Below are positions 1 through 12,513 of a stretch of DNA of 64,000 nucleotides, in pieces. This stretch comes from Platerodrilus igneus (lineage: Eukaryota; Arthropoda; Insecta; Coleoptera; Lycidae), in the NCBI GenBank assembly GCA_036346225.1, contig JARFIW010001104.1:5916001-5980000 (forward strand), written 5' to 3'. Both the position numbers and the translations under genes were made by a program. The notes under the pieces are model-generated. The model worked only from the letters and a program-made list of their open reading frames with translations, ran no database searches and was not told where the DNA came from. Every line of letters starts with the position of its first letter. The stretch's first letter is position 1.

Positions 1-57
1 GAACAATGATGGTACGCGTCTAACCAGTTCTAGGACTGAAGACCTAATGATGATGAA
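1..57 (+). repeat. 3' end of an RTE-type LINE, cut by the window edge
   Basis: The first bases match the last unit of the RTE-type LINE that ends at 26611: the 'accagtt...gactgaagacctaatgatgatga' pattern is shared. The body of this copy lies to the left of the window. It stands tail-to-tail with the minus-strand copy whose 3' end is at 427. Confidence 0.7.
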
Positions 58-426
58 ATATATCATATATTCATTATAAGGAAACTAGCTTGTGGTAGAA
101 AAGTGTGAATTAAGCTTGGAAGTATAAAAAAATATTGAACAAGTAGGGAAAGGGACTGTAAAAGAGCAAAAACTGTGTACAGGGAACTATTGTACATGCA
201 ACAAAGTCACAGCCAGTTTGTGTTATTTGCACATTCCATTCGTTTTTTTAATCTAAGTGAATCAATCCTTGTCTTATCGATTTTGGTTGAATATACTACA
301 TTTACATTTGCTTTATAGTTTCATCAAATTATATTAACATCCATAACGATACAACTTAAAAAGGGGAACTTCTAGAAATATACCCATGGATAATTTCGAA
401 GTTTGCGATTGGTTGAACTTATTGAT

Positions 427-2896
427 CATCATCATTAGGTCTTCAGTCCTGGAACTGGTTAGACGTGCACCATTATTGTTTCCTATTCTGAACTAACCTA
501 CACATTTCCCTGAAATTTGCACAGTCTGCATCTATAACTATCTGATCTAGGTCTACATCTACCTCTTTTTTCCTATCTCTGCTTGTAATATATCCCATAC
601 TATTCCCTAAAAATGCCTTAGAACGTATTCTGCCCTTCTATTACCCTTATGTGTTTCCCCAGATATCCTTGTTCCCCTAATATTTCTATAACCTATTTGT
701 TATTATCTTTGTCTGTCCATGCTATCGTCCTCATACATCTGAAGCACAGCATTTCAAAAGGCTGCTACCGTTTTTCTGTCTGCGTTTCAGACTGTTCGTA
801 TTTCATAAGCATACTGTGCTGTGCTCCACACATATGCTTTCAACAATTTTCTTCTTGTTCTATGTTTGTTGTCTTTCCTCATAGACGCTGTTCTTTCTTG
901 TTAGATGCAGTTCGGTCACCTTGTATTATTTTACATTTATATACCCTATTTCTCCGACCTTCAGTGGTTGTGAAGGAGGTAAGCAGCCTGTGGCTGCCAA
1001 GTTCCCCCAACACTTAACCATTTACCGATTTAATATATTTTCCAATATATCTTTTCGCACAGCCATCATTAGTTGCAGATATTTCGCAACCAACAACTAG
1101 TTGTTTATACTAATCACAAGATTTATCTATGCTTATTTTTTCGTCATTAGGTTTTCCGTCTCAAAACTGGTTGGACACGTACCTGCACTTATTTATATTC
1201 TGAGCTAGCCTACATAGTTCCCTGAAATTCTCACACAGCATGTGTATACAGCTCGTTCCCCTTCTATTGTTTTCTAATTTTATGCCCTATTTCACCGAGA
1301 TTCAGTGAAGGGGATTAAGCAACATGTGGCTACCAAGATCCCCCAACACTTAGACATTTGCCGAAGTAATGGTTTTCCAGTAAATCCTTTCACACACTTA
1401 ACATTATTCGAGAATATTGCCCAACCAATTCTTGTAGTTACTTATAATAATCATCATGTTTAAGCACAGTTATTTCTTCATCATTACTTTATCCATCTTG
1501 GGATTGGTTGGATGCATATCTCCATTGATTTCTGTTCTGGGCTAGCCTACACATCTCCCTGAAACCCCTACAGCCTACATCTTTTACTACCTGTGTGCAG
1601 TAGTTTAACCTAGGTCTGCCTCTTCTTCTCTTTTTTCCTATCTCTGCTTCTAATATATTCCGCACTATTCCCTCATGCCGTAGTATGTGGCCTATCATCC
1701 TATCTCTCCTATTTTTTACAGTTTTCCACATATTTCTTTCTTCCCCTACCATTTTTAGTACCTCTTTGTTCTTAACTTTGTCTGTCCATGATATCTTCAT
1801 CATACGTCTGTAGCACCACATTTCAAAGGCTTCTACCTTTATCTTGTCGGCTTCTTCTACTGTCCAAGCTTCACAACCATACAGTGCTGTGCTCCACACA
1901 TATGTTTTAAGCAATCTTTTCCTTGTTTCTATGTTTATGGTCTTTGAGCACAGTAGTTGCTTTTTCTTGTTAAATGTAGCACGACCTTGTGCTAATCTTT
2001 GTTTTATATCTTTTGTGCTTTTCCCATCTTGCGTTATTTGGCTTCCCAGGTAGCAGAAATCATTAACCTCTTGTAAGTTCGTGTTACATACTTGTATTCT
2101 TGTTTTTGATTTATTTTCCCCACCTTTGCATACCAGAACTTTAGTTTTAGTTTTGTTAATTTTCATACCGTATCTCTCTGTTAGAACCGTTTCCATTTCA
2201 TTAAGAGCAGCTTCTAACTCTTCCTTGCTAGACGCTAATATCGCTATATCATCTGCAAATCTAAGCATATCAATTTTTTGTCCCCGCATAGTAATTCCAA
2301 ATGTCTTCCTGTATTTGACAGTATTCATTGCCTCTTCTATGTACAAGTTAAAAATCAATGGGAATAGGGCACATCCCTGTCTCACCCCTTTCCTAATGTT
2401 TACTTCTCTACGTTCCTGCTCTAATTCTATTACTGCTATTTGCTCTTTGTATAAGCTATGTACTATTCGTCTATCCCTATAACTCATTCCAATCTTTTTG
2501 AGTATTTCAAACATTTTTTTCCATTTTACATTGTCGAATGCTTTTTCCAGATCTACAAACCCTATATACACGCTTTGCCCTTTTTCTATTGTTTTCTCCA
2601 TTATCACCCTCAGAGCTAAGATAGCCTCCCGTGTTCCCCTGTTTCACCTAAACCCAAATTGGTCTTCTCCTAGTATTTCTTCAGCCCGTTTTTCCATTCG
2701 TCTTTGTACAATTCTAGTTAATATTTTTGATACGTGTGCTGTCAAGCTTATTTGTCGAAAATTTTCACATCTATCTGCGCCTTTCTTTTTGGTATAGTTA
2801 CTATGATGTTATGTTTGAAATCTTTGGGTATCTCGCCTGTCTCATACATATAGCTTACAAGTTGGAAGAGACGTTCTGTTACTGCTTGTCCAGCGG
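427..2896 (-). mobile_element. 5'-truncated RTE-type non-LTR retrotransposon with 9-bp TSD
   Basis: This is a LINE copy in minus orientation. It starts inside the reverse transcriptase region near 2896 and ends in a (GAT)n tail near 427. CTTATTGAT occurs directly at both borders (418-426 and 2897-2905) and is read as the target-site duplication. The flanking sequence on the two sides resembles one continuous gypsy-type sequence also seen inverted near 4480, which supports insertion into that older element. 5' truncation with a TSD is the usual product of target-primed reverse transcription. The same family occurs at 22087-26611 and 40140-44365. Positions 427-1480 hold the compound 3' tail typical of this family. 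Confidence 0.85.
1489..2607 (-). pseudogene. RTE-type LINE reverse transcriptase, C-terminal part
   Basis: A 372-residue open stretch matches the palm, thumb and C-terminal part of an RTE-like endonuclease/reverse transcriptase. Visible motifs are VDLEKAFDNVKW (first catalytic Asp), RQGCALFPLIFN, and RFADDIAILASS with the FADD catalytic pair. The C-terminal stretch contains YGCEAWT and ends in NQSQDG. The RT N-terminus continues to 2896 out of frame. The endonuclease domain is missing because of 5' truncation, so it cannot be autonomous. This is the longest uninterrupted RT C-terminus of the three copies in the window and is useful for the family consensus. Confidence 0.85.
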
Positions 2897-3400
2897 CTTA
2901 TTGATAACAAATTTAAATGTAGTTGAAATGCTTGAACATAATACACAAAGAAGCCCATCGCAAATGTTAAAATTATCAACTTGAAGGATGGGATAACCAG
3001 GAATTTGGCTTACAGAAGATATTGTATTAATTAGACATAAACCTACAAAGAATAGAGCTGTTATATTCTGCAGTACTATGCATCGTAGTTAGTTTCTCAG
3101 TTAAAACGTAACAAAAAGATACACTTTTACTAAGTCCGCCATCTACTGCATTTGAGCACTCCACATCTGTAATGTTGTCTGTGTCCCTTTCCATTGGAGG
3201 TGATACAGGTGCAACATGCTTAAGAGTTGATACTGACTGTGTATCAAGGGCTAGAAACTATAGACACACCCTTGTAAACAATCTGTAACTGTTTCTCTGC
3301 ACTAGGCATACTATTTACAACTACCATTTCAGAACTTTGTATTGAAGATTAGATTTTCATGTTGTCAATTTCTTCCCTATAAAAATCGACAACTTTATTG
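2897..3400 (+). repeat. Gypsy-family fragment, inverted relative to 4270-4480
   Basis: Positions 2905-3110 match the reverse complement of about 4270-4480, sharing for example 'cctacaaagaat.gagctgtt.tattctgcagtact'. Two pieces of one repeat therefore face each other. The stretch 3160-3250, read on the minus strand, gives a Pro/Ser/Asp-rich peptide that could be the C-terminal end of the minus-strand gypsy pol. Exact borders are not visible. Confidence 0.5.
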
Positions 3401-3654
3401 GTCAACATGCCTCTTCCATACAAGTTCTCTGTTACACATAGGTGAACAAATATATTGTTGTAATCATAACCTTTTTACAATTTTACACTTGGTCTTCTTG
3501 GGCTTAATAGATTTGTAATCATAAACTATCTCCCTTCTTCTCTTAATGTAATGTACGGTGTCCATAATGATATTTAAATTGACGTTTTCTTGTTAAAAAA
3601 AATTAAAACGAGTTTTTACTTTACGTGAAAACAATAGCTTTGATCCAGTTTGAT

Positions 3655-4085
3655 CTGTTACACAGTGAGGCATGTTACGATAAGAAACTTTAAAGTATAA
3701 TTACTTTGATATTTATTGCTCAATAACTTTTTAAAAGAATATTTAAAATATTTAACTGCGTTTTCCACAGTGCCATTCTTTAAAGAATGATACAGAGCAA
3801 TTGTAGTGTGAGTTGTGGCATTATTTTTGCAGAATACCTGCAACTGCTATGATATAAATTGCAGCCCATTTTCCGAAATAATAGTATTTGGTAATCCAAA
3901 CCTGGAAAATCAATCGCTATAAGTATCTGTTTTGGTCGTTTCATAGATCTCTGGCCACTTGGAATAAGAATCTGCTGTGACCAAATACATTTTCCCTTGA
4001 ATTGAACCAACGTGATCAATGGAATGCAGTCAAACATGTTTGCCTTCCTCAAACATAATTAACGAAGGAGGATGAACTGTATCTC
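3655..4085 (-). pseudogene. Ty3/gypsy integrase remnant
   Basis: Minus-strand translation in two frames gives an integrase core of the K02A2.6-like Ty3/gypsy type. Pieces include HPPSLIMFEEGKHVW, the stretch around IDHVGSIQGKMYLVTADSYSKWPE (first catalytic Asp region), FGLPNTIISENG (usually SDNG, here SENG) and NGTVENAVKYF (catalytic Glu region). Frameshifts and stops break it near 3840, 3910 and 4030. In LTR retrotransposons this enzyme inserts the cDNA into the host genome. This copy is dead. I see no RT for it nearby. Confidence 0.75.
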
Positions 4086-4513
4086 TTGGCAGCTGCGTCA
4101 TTGTTTAATAAATTTTTCAATGAGTCTAGCGCTAAAACTACAGATATTGTCGTGCATCATTATATGTGTGCACTACAAATAAACACCCTACGGTTTGATT
4201 GTTTCAACAAAATGACAATGTCTGTAGTAGCTCTGCAACATTTACATGTTCAGCAAGTTTAGTTTCTTTAACCGAAAGATTAGCTGTGATGTTATAGTAC
4301 TGCAGAATAGAACAGCTCCATTCTTTGTAGGCATATATCTAATAAATGCAATTACCTTCTGGAAAGCAAGTGCCTGATTATCCTACCTCTCAAGCTGGTA
4401 ATTTGTGCATATACTAAGGGTTCTTTTGTGTATTACATTTAACTGTTTCAATTACATTTAAATTTCTTGTCAAGAAGTTTGTAACGGATTTATTTACTAA
4501 GAGCAAATAAATA

Positions 4514-6439
4514 CCATATGTCTCTTAGTTAAAAGTTCTACATTAAATAAATAAAGTATAAAAATGATTTGTGTAGAATAGATAAATTTTTAAAAGAACG
4601 AATCAGTTATTCTCAATACCATACCATGTGCAAGCGCTAACTAGCCTGAAGAGCAAGCGCAACTCTTCTGCCCAGTTGGCAATCCTCGATCCTACTAGCA
4701 GGATGCTTTACCCTGTGAGGTCAACAACAAACTGGCACATGGCCATTTTTGTTAAAGGCTGCGACAGGTACAATGAAAGATCTGGAAATATAAAGGACAT
4801 CATTCAATAGTAAGTAGATTACTAATGATCCACGTTAATAATTCTGAATACTTTAGTGCTATAATGGAATATCTAATAATTTAATTTAAAAGCAACGCGG
4901 TAGGAAGAATGAAATACTAAATGGAGAAATCAACCAATGACATCAATGCATAATATGAAAGACCTACAACAATAACTAGGACCCCGTTTTAGAAAGGAAA
5001 ATAATTCCAGTAACGCATAACACCATAAAAGGAACCTTGACTTGATAAACAACACGTGCTAGAATGTACGCGACACGTCGCTTCAATCTTGTATCCTTTA
5101 AGATGCCCTTTACTTAAATTGCAAAGGAAACTTGTTTTCTTAGTGATAAGGAATGAGTAAATTATAAACATATTAAAAAGATTATTGTAGACAGTAAGTT
5201 ATTTTTCAAGTTGTTCAGGAAAGTAATGTATGCTAGCTCAATGTGTTTTCGTTATTAATGCAATAGTTAACAGAAGGTTCTTATAACTTATTTTGCGTAG
5301 TAGAAGATTGAATAAGATGTCATACAAGTACAAAACGATCTTCACATATCTGAAGTATGAGTTAATATAAGGCTTAAAGTATTTTTAGCCCTGATCTGAA
5401 AAGAACAAACGTTCCATATGTTTTTTAAATTTTAATTGTATGAAAAATTATAAGATGTTAAGTTAATGGACCCTTATTGATTTCTTTACTAAATCTACGA
5501 TTTAATTAAATGTAGAGCCTTGTTTAAAGAACTAATAAGTTTCAAAAGGAAGTAGTTTATTTCAGTTTAGTTTTCACTTAAAGTTAATGATGATAAAATA
5601 ATGTGAACCATCCACGGGCCTGAAGTTGGTACTAGTAATTCATATTGTATTAACCCATTTTTATATAAGTATTCTAGAAAATTAAGCTATGACGACTTTT
5701 GATTTTACAAAGTAGAATTTAGTATTAACGATTATAGTTTTTATGTTGATAATAATATTTCATTTCTTATCTAAGAATATACTAAGTTATGCTTTGGTGA
5801 TATTTTATTTCTGTTCACAAAAAGCTCTAATAGTCACCTCAAAATGCCCTGGAGCGTAGACTTGATGTATTCTAAATAAGGATAATACGAACATTATTAT
5901 ATAGAGAGTTCAAATGAAAAACAATAAGTAAACAGATAAGCTGTTTACAGTGTGACCTTGTGAAGTTCACAGGAGTTGATTACTAGGAGTAACAACCATT
6001 ATTCCAATGGTATACTTAACTCTATTTTTTTACAGCTTCAAGTTAAATTTTATAAAAATATAAAAACTAAGAAGTATACGAAGCGAACTAAAGAGCATGA
6101 GGTTTCTGCATTTTTTCTTATGTTCAATCTTGCACAACTCCCGCAAAATTGCAGTGGCGCTTAAATTCCGTTCACTCACCCACCCCTGTGTCTTATCAAA
6201 GTCCGTGCGAAGTTAGAGTTCGGACTAAGCCGCAAGTCTCATAAAGGTTCCATATTAAGAATGGAAACTTTACCACCTGTGGTATATACCTTCAAGAGAG
6301 TCTGAGTACAGGAAAAATCTAACCGTACTCAAACAATTTTTCTAACTGCAGAAAAATTGCATCACTGGCGCACAACGTTACACAAATCATTTTATACTTT
6401 ATTTATTTAACGTAGAACTTTTAACTAAGGGACATATGG
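4514..6439. mobile_element. Element with ~60-bp terminal inverted repeats, TA flanks
   Basis: The left end (4514-4575) begins CCATATGTCTCTTAGTTAAA. The right end is its reverse complement (about 6378-6439), with only a few differences over about 60 bp. TA dinucleotides abut both ends (4512-4513, 6440-6441), as for Tc1/mariner-type target sites. The flanking words on the two sides rejoin to resemble a sequence near 9835-9870, where no such element is present. The 1.8-kb interior has no transposase I can recognise. A short open stretch at 4628-4810 is not recognisable. It is probably a non-autonomous DNA transposon. Confidence 0.65.
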
Positions 6440-6441
6440 TA

Positions 6442-9012
6442 TAGTCCATTCAAAATAACTTTATGATGACGTCACATATAGTAATAAAGTGTTGGCAACT
6501 GTATACAAATAAATATCTAGAATTGCGCATGAAGGATACTATCATTTAACATGTTGAAGTACAATTCATTGTTCAGACATAATCACCTACTTCTAAACCG
6601 CTGATGTTACACGCTTTATCTTTTGAGAACCCAACCTCAGCAGAAATTAATACATCATTCAAAAATTGAGTAGATATTTATATTAACAAGCAAAAAATTT
6701 TATATCAACAATGTTTTAATAAATTCTTCGTTTTTAAGCGTCCTTATTTTTATGCTATATTTTGAATAACATTAAAATACCGTTATAAAATACACACCGA
6801 AAAAATATTTAAACCGCTTTATAGTTACAACAATTTTGATTTGCGGTGTATGCATTTTAGTTTAATAAAAGGTTCTGAATTATAATTATACAATAAAGAT
6901 GAAAACAAATGTTTGCCGTGCATAATAGAAGGTGTCACCCTTATACAGGCTGAGGATTGTTTTTGATAGTGCTTTATGGTAATATATAGTAATATTCAAA
7001 TTCAAATAGTTAAAAACTATATAGAACCCATTTTCTTTTGATTTATTATAAAAGACTGAAAAAGGACAATGCGGGTGCGCCAAACTGCCATCAAGTAAGA
7101 AAAAACTCAAAACACAGCTAGATTGATTGCATACAGAAATAATTACAAAATGCTCGCTGAAAATAAAGTAAAATAGTTAAATATCCTTACGAAAGTATTT
7201 CAAATAAAGAAAATTAATATACCAACTGCCAAAAAAATTTAGCTAGATGAAGAAGTGTAAAGTAGCCTGTCAGAGTGTAAGGAGGCGTTAGATACACAGT
7301 CACCAACCTAAAATTTCCTTATTAACAGAGAGAGACATTTTGCAAAAACTATTTTAGCATTGATTCCGATTGAAGTCTCTAGTTCATGGAAAATGTAAGC
7401 TTGTTGGGGATGCGCAACCAATTGGGTCAAAGCGTTGTATAGTTCCGAAGTGGACAAATGTCCGCAGTACCTTTCTTCTGGGTATTGCATGTTACGGATA
7501 AAGTGGAGAATTCAGACGACTATGCTTTAGAAATTGAAAAGAATAATGATTACTTAAAATTGTTGCTACTCTAGAAAAAGAGACTAAAACGGTTTGGCAA
7601 ACAATGTGTATTTCGAGAACTTCAGAAAAATCAAACATTAGGCGGAATGGACCAATATTTTTGAAGGATCAGTATAAAGGAAAGCTGTACCCATTAGCAA
7701 CACTGCCACAATTTGGTAAAAAATAAACTCCCTCATCAGTATCACCAGGATTCTCGGTGTAAGGTGTAAAGTGTAAGGAATATGATGTATGATATGTAAC
7801 CTTTTTATTTTCTGTACACATAAAAGTTTACAAATAGATTAGTTTCAAGTCGTTTTATATGCGACATGGCCTGTATTGTATCTTATTGTTTCCTATTTAG
7901 TCGAATTTATAAAATGATGCTCATTGCAAAACAAATGATAGCTTTCGGAGTTGAATTAGTCGAAAACAAAGTACATAAACTTTTAACCTTGAAGCGAAAC
8001 GCTGTATTTCTAGCTATATTTAGCAGTTATTTATTTTCATTATACAGTGATAAAACTGGATAAGCAACTTCTGATCCATGTTCATTTTGTCTCAAAGTGC
8101 GTTGCGAGAATTGTCGTCCGCATATGGCAGTTGCTCGTCGTCCTTAATCCAAGCAACATGGAAATGAAATTGGCGGCGAGTAACTGGCGTTTTGCGCTAA
8201 AAGATTTTTGTTTGAAGAGACATACACGGCTGGTTAGAATTTCAATTTAAAAGGGTTGATAAGCACAATTTAATTTAAATACATCTAACCTTTTTTCTTT
8301 TACAGAACAACAAATTCTTTTTATGAAGTTTAAATGACTTAGACTTAGTCTAAGTTATTATTTTATCTTATAATTGTAATACGTTAGTATTTATCAACGC
8401 ACCTTGTGTAAAAAAACTACGTAATATATGGCAACCTTTTGAGAGTTATAATAAATAATTACCATTAATTGCTACGTTCAACTTTCAGTTGTGCATGGTT
8501 GTTTGTCTTTAACACCTGTTAATACAACATAAGGGATCGTTTGCACAAATTTCTTATCACGTCCAAGATATGATGTTTCCCTTTATGGCAAACGCAGTCC
8601 GTTTCAAGTAACATGATGAAATCCCATTTTGGAATTGGTTATGAAAATTCAATAATATTTTCTAACCTACATTTGCAGAAGCGATGTTGATTCAAAGGAT
8701 AAGACTTTCATTTAAGTTGGTAAAATACTCAAATTACACTACACATACTGTTTGGTGCTTGTTATTTTCTTTGTTTAAAAATTTTCTTTCCTTTTTTCGT
8801 TTCTTCCAACAATCTAGGATTATAAAAACTAGTTACGACTAATTAAATAACTTCGCGTTCCAAGTTCATAAAAAATCTAAATTATGTCATGATATAAATA
8901 TCTAGTTCTGTTTGATGTTATTCCGAATTGTGATTAATGTAAAAGACTATACACTTTGAATACTAAACAATATTCTTAATAAAAACTTATTTTAATTATT
9001 ATATACAGTTAA
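6442..9012. other. No recognisable gene; AT-rich sequence
   Basis: About 2.6 kb with no convincing coding sequence. The 6442-6510 part carries 'tagtccattc', 'tgacgtca' and 'gttggcaac' words shared with 9700-9850, so it is probably the end of the repeat interrupted by the inverted-repeat element. Short open frames around 7310-7490 and 7866-8250 look random or are too decayed to name. Confidence 0.5.
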
Positions 9013-9688
9013 CCCATTCTTAACGGACCTGCACCTTGAAGAAGTCCTAAAACCTAGAATGAGTAAAATAGCTTGCGTGTTTGAATGTGTTAAAGAGCCG
9101 AACTATAGGTTTAATGAAATTGGTGGGGTCTTTAGTGAGGAATCAGACTAAGCCACGTCCCCAAAAGAGGGCAGCTGCTCTTTTGATACTTAGAGTGGCA
9201 GACCTTGGGGGTCGGTATGACACTTTAGACACACTACTGCAATGTGAAAAGTAACGGGAAACCACATACATTGTCTCCCAGGTACACAGCATGCTGAAAA
9301 TGTTTTAAAATTATGGCATCCTCTGAGGTAAAATACTCTGGAATTAAAATAGTTCCCTATTTTAATCTCTGGGTGGGGATTACTTCGAAAAATGTAATCG
9401 ACAAGTTTAAAAGAAAAACAGGGAACATTTTGAGAGCTGGAGCGTGGAATGTCAGAAATATGAAGCAAGTAGGTAAGCTAGATAATCTAAAAAGTGAAAT
9501 GGATAGGTTAGCATTAGATGTTTTAGGGATTAGCGAAGATCGATGGCACGAAACAGGGTATTTTGGAGCGGAGACCTTAGGGTAATTCATACAGTATCAC
9601 AGGTAGGAAATTCAGGCGTGGGGATAGTCATACGGAAAAAGATAGTACACTGTGAAGAGAACTACTTATAAAAAAACGAAAGAGTTGG
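9013..9688 (+). mobile_element. 5' fragment of RTE-type LINE, 3' end missing
   Basis: It starts 'cccattct.aacggacctgcacc', the same 5' terminus as the copies at 22087 and 40140. It follows the family for about 680 bp, then stops at 'aacgaaagagt' (9688), where the 22087 copy continues into the endonuclease domain. Loss of the 3' end is not expected from normal target-primed insertion. It suggests a later insertion or deletion. The sequence that follows (9689 on) is a different repeat. Confidence 0.75.
9313..9585 (+). pseudogene. LINE endonuclease N-terminal fragment
   Basis: A 90-residue fragment holds the start of the apurinic-like endonuclease of the RTE-type family: GAWNVRNMKQVGK, then LALDVLGISEDRWHETG. 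Comparable sequence in the 22087 copy is GAWNVRSMKQVGK. It lacks the catalytic GDFN, the IDYIL-type motif and the DH residues and is a relic. It lies about 600 bp upstream of the retn exon, presumably in the preceding intron. Confidence 0.7.
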
Positions 9689-10020
9689 CAGTTCTGTACG
9701 GTGTTGCCACCAATTCTTCTTGCCAATGGGAATATTCCTATATCTTTCATTAAATATTTAATAATATAAACTAACCTTGGCAATGTAGCATTTCATCCAG
9801 TTGTGACATCATCCTACAGTTAAAGCGAATGGACTATTTATTTGCTCGTAGTAAATAAATCCATTTTAAGTTCAGCCAAACGCAAACTAAGAAATTATCA
9901 ATTGCTAAATTTCTAGAAGTCTCCCATAACAGCCTTTCTAAGTTGTATCGTTATGGATATTCCATTGCAGTTTTTAACTACTGAATCAGGTGAATTTGCT
10001 ACTTTCTTGGAAGTTTAACA
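9689..10020. repeat. Dispersed repeat, possibly a decayed LTR
   Basis: Words from this stretch recur elsewhere. 'catccataacgatacaactta' and 'cttctagaaat' appear on the opposite strand at 340-400. The 'tatttatttgct.gtagtaaataaatcc' word appears inverted at 4490-4513. On the minus strand it runs from TGTTAAAC (10020) to near GGCAACA (about 9700), a TG...CA layout typical of LTRs, but I could not find a duplicated target site. Identity is uncertain. Confidence 0.35.
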
Positions 10021-10191
10021 TAGTTCATCAGCGATTAGCCTTTAAGAAAGAATAGTGGTTTTGCAACAAGCATCGTGAGCATTTTTAAGTTATATATTAG
10101 ATAAATTAAGTAATTTAAAATGATTGTAACAATATAGTCTATTTTGCACATTTAAAATAAAATTTTAATTTAAACTATATTGTGTTTTTAG

Positions 10192-10892
10192 GTACATGAA
10201 ATATTTATATCCATATGAATGTGATAAACGTCGATTATCGACACCATCTGAACTGCAAGCAGCAATAGATGGAAATCGTCGAGAAGGACGTAGAAGTAGT
10301 TATGGACAGTATGAAAGTATTCAAAGATCTCCAATTTCATCTCAACAAATGTCGCCACTTTCAATAGTATCACAACATCAACAATTACAAGCACGTATGA
10401 ATTCGGTAATGAGTGGTGGCATTAGTTTACATAATGGTGCACATCATCCTAGTCATCCACAACCTATGGGTCAACCTTTAAATGGAGGACCAATTCCAGG
10501 ATTAGCTCCTAGTGAATTTGAAGCAAGAATGATGGAATATGTTAAATTATTAAATAAGGAAATGCGAAGTTCTGCAGTAACCCCTCCACGGCAAGCAGCT
10601 ATGTCACCACCTAGTACTACATCACCTCTTAATCCTATAGAAATGTCACGTATGACATTGTGGAATTTATATAACAATAACCAATTGAATCAAAACCATG
10701 AACCTCAGAAGGAAGCATTAAACCTTTCAGATGCTTCGTCTCATGTAACAGTACCATCACCATCACATGCCGTTAGTTTAAAGCGAGATGCCGAAAGAGA
10801 TCCATCACCACCTCCTAAGAAATTTGTACTGGAAAATGATGAACCTAGACATAAATCGACTAATGTGACACATATTAAAATCAACAATCGAG
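10192..10892 (+). CDS. retn: dead ringer/ARID3 homologue, internal exon (end of ARID + linker)
   Basis: This is an internal coding exon of the dead ringer/retained (ARID3) transcription factor, an AT-rich-DNA-binding regulator acting in the nucleus. The first residues, YMKYLYPYECDKRRLSTPSE and then LQAAIDGNRREGRRSSYGQYE, are the signature end of the extended ARID domain. A Ser/Pro/Gln/His-rich linker follows, then PSEFEARMMEYVKLLNKEMRSS, SPPPKKFVLEN and finally HIKINNRG, the first strand of the REKLES region. The acceptor is tgtgtttttag|GTACATG at 10190-10191; the first G completes a Gln codon from the previous exon. The donor is CGAG|gtaagt after 10892, leaving one base of the next codon. 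The ALNLS motif (near 10720) resembles a CtBP-type PxDLS site; that is a guess. The frame is open and shows no lesion. Upstream exons are outside the window. Confidence 0.93.
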
Positions 10893-10908
10893 GTAAGTAT
10901 AAGTTGTA

Positions 10909-12500
10909 ACTTCTATAACAAATATTGAACGAATTTATTGTGACGCAAGTATAATTTTGACCATGAAAAAGAAATTGCCTAAAACTTTTACACTCGATGA
11001 TTTGTCTCCAGATTTGGACTCTGTTTTCATGTTATAATTAAATTTGACAAAGCAAGATACAGTAAGAATTAAATAAATGCATGAATTTAACTTTTGAAAT
11101 AATTATTTTTCCATACTCTCTTATTTGGTAAGACATTTTTTGTCTTAATTGGACATGTAAATATGTATATTCAGAAAGAGTAATCTCAATGAAGCTGTTT
11201 ACAAGAGAGCTAGACGAAATTTAATTGTTAGAATAAGAAAATATAGTTAACTTTTATATCTAGGTAAGGATACTTAACCCTCTCGCTGCTGAATTAAGGA
11301 TGAAGCTGCACCACTTGTGTGCTGAATTAAGAAAATCTAAAAACGTATATATACGGATGTAGCATTCAGAATTACATAAAACATATAATTACTGACATAG
11401 CATATATATTATATAATTTATGGTGCGTTCACACGTTCATAGCATATTGAAAAATGCAAATAAATACTACACTTTTTATTATGTAAATAAAAATCAGTTG
11501 TGCTAAATATTTTAAAACTTTTCAATGTGTGAAATAGTTCAAAACAGAGTACCGCGCAAAGTCCAACGTCACAGTCGGAACAACAATACCCACTGTCCTT
11601 TCTTCTTTTTTGGTAATTGCTAAGCTTCCTTATCAGTCAAACTGACATATCCTGCCATTATATAAAAATTTATACCTATGCACTATTTAGCACCTGCGAC
11701 ACGATTGAAAATCTGAACACGACTAAATCTAATAAAACCGCAAATACTTGTGACTTACGAAGTACATATATGCAACTATAAAATAGAATAGGCGAGCTTC
11801 ACGTACGTATATTTACTGACAACGCACAGATTTTTGAAATGATAAAATGTATATTTACGGTTGTAGCACTTTAAGTATGCATTTTGAAAACGTTTATTTA
11901 CAAACGTAGCAGTTAAAGGGTTAAGTATTATTGAGTAATTCCAATGAAATGAGTAGTCCAAATGGTGGCTAAGAAAAATGGAAAATTTTAGAAAGATAAG
12001 CTAGGCGGGGATCAACCCTGCAGGGTGATGAGATGGGGGTGGGTATGAATATTCAGAGAGAAAATGAGCACCACCTCGCCTGAAATTTAGTAAATTGAAG
12101 CGAGTGAACGAATGACGGTTGAAAAGGACACCATCAAACTGATGAAATATAAAAAGTGTATAAAAAAACCTTAAGAGCTAATAGTCATTTATTAAAAGTA
12201 TTTGGCTACTGTAAACTTTAATGGACACCTTAACACATTGACTATGTAACATATAATAAAACCTTTGAGCCTGTGCATAATATATTTTTTTATAAAAACT
12301 AAGTGTTTTTGGGGCTGTGAATGGTTTTGAATGTATTTTTAGCAAAAAAATGTGAAAAATTAACTAATTAAAAAATATCAGGTTTGGGCGCCTAATGGCG
12401 TCATACGCATAGTACCAAGAAACTATGCGAATGACGCAATATGGTGGCAGTTACGTTTTATTGCACACCTCAAAATAAAAAGGGTTAGCAAGAAATAAAG
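10909..12500. other. Intronic sequence without recognisable gene
   Basis: AT-rich intron with no coding stretch I can support. A 16-bp imperfect hairpin lies at 12398-12437 (gcgtcat.cgcatagt arms, 8-nt loop). Around 11280-11920 there are several 'gctgaatta' and 'aaacgtatatata' words with weak inverted similarity, possibly an eroded MITE. Confidence 0.4.
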
Positions 12501-12513
12501 AAGCAAGGATATG

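Noticed and set aside
649..2797. Several plus-strand open frames of 70-130 codons
   Set aside because: They lie antisense to the RTE-type LINE and its tail and mirror its RT in the reverse direction; no family signature of their own.
7308..7490. 60-codon minus-strand frame with faint likeness to BEL/Pao integrase N-terminal words
   Set aside because: Similarity is limited to a few residues and no neighbouring BEL/Pao motifs follow in any frame.
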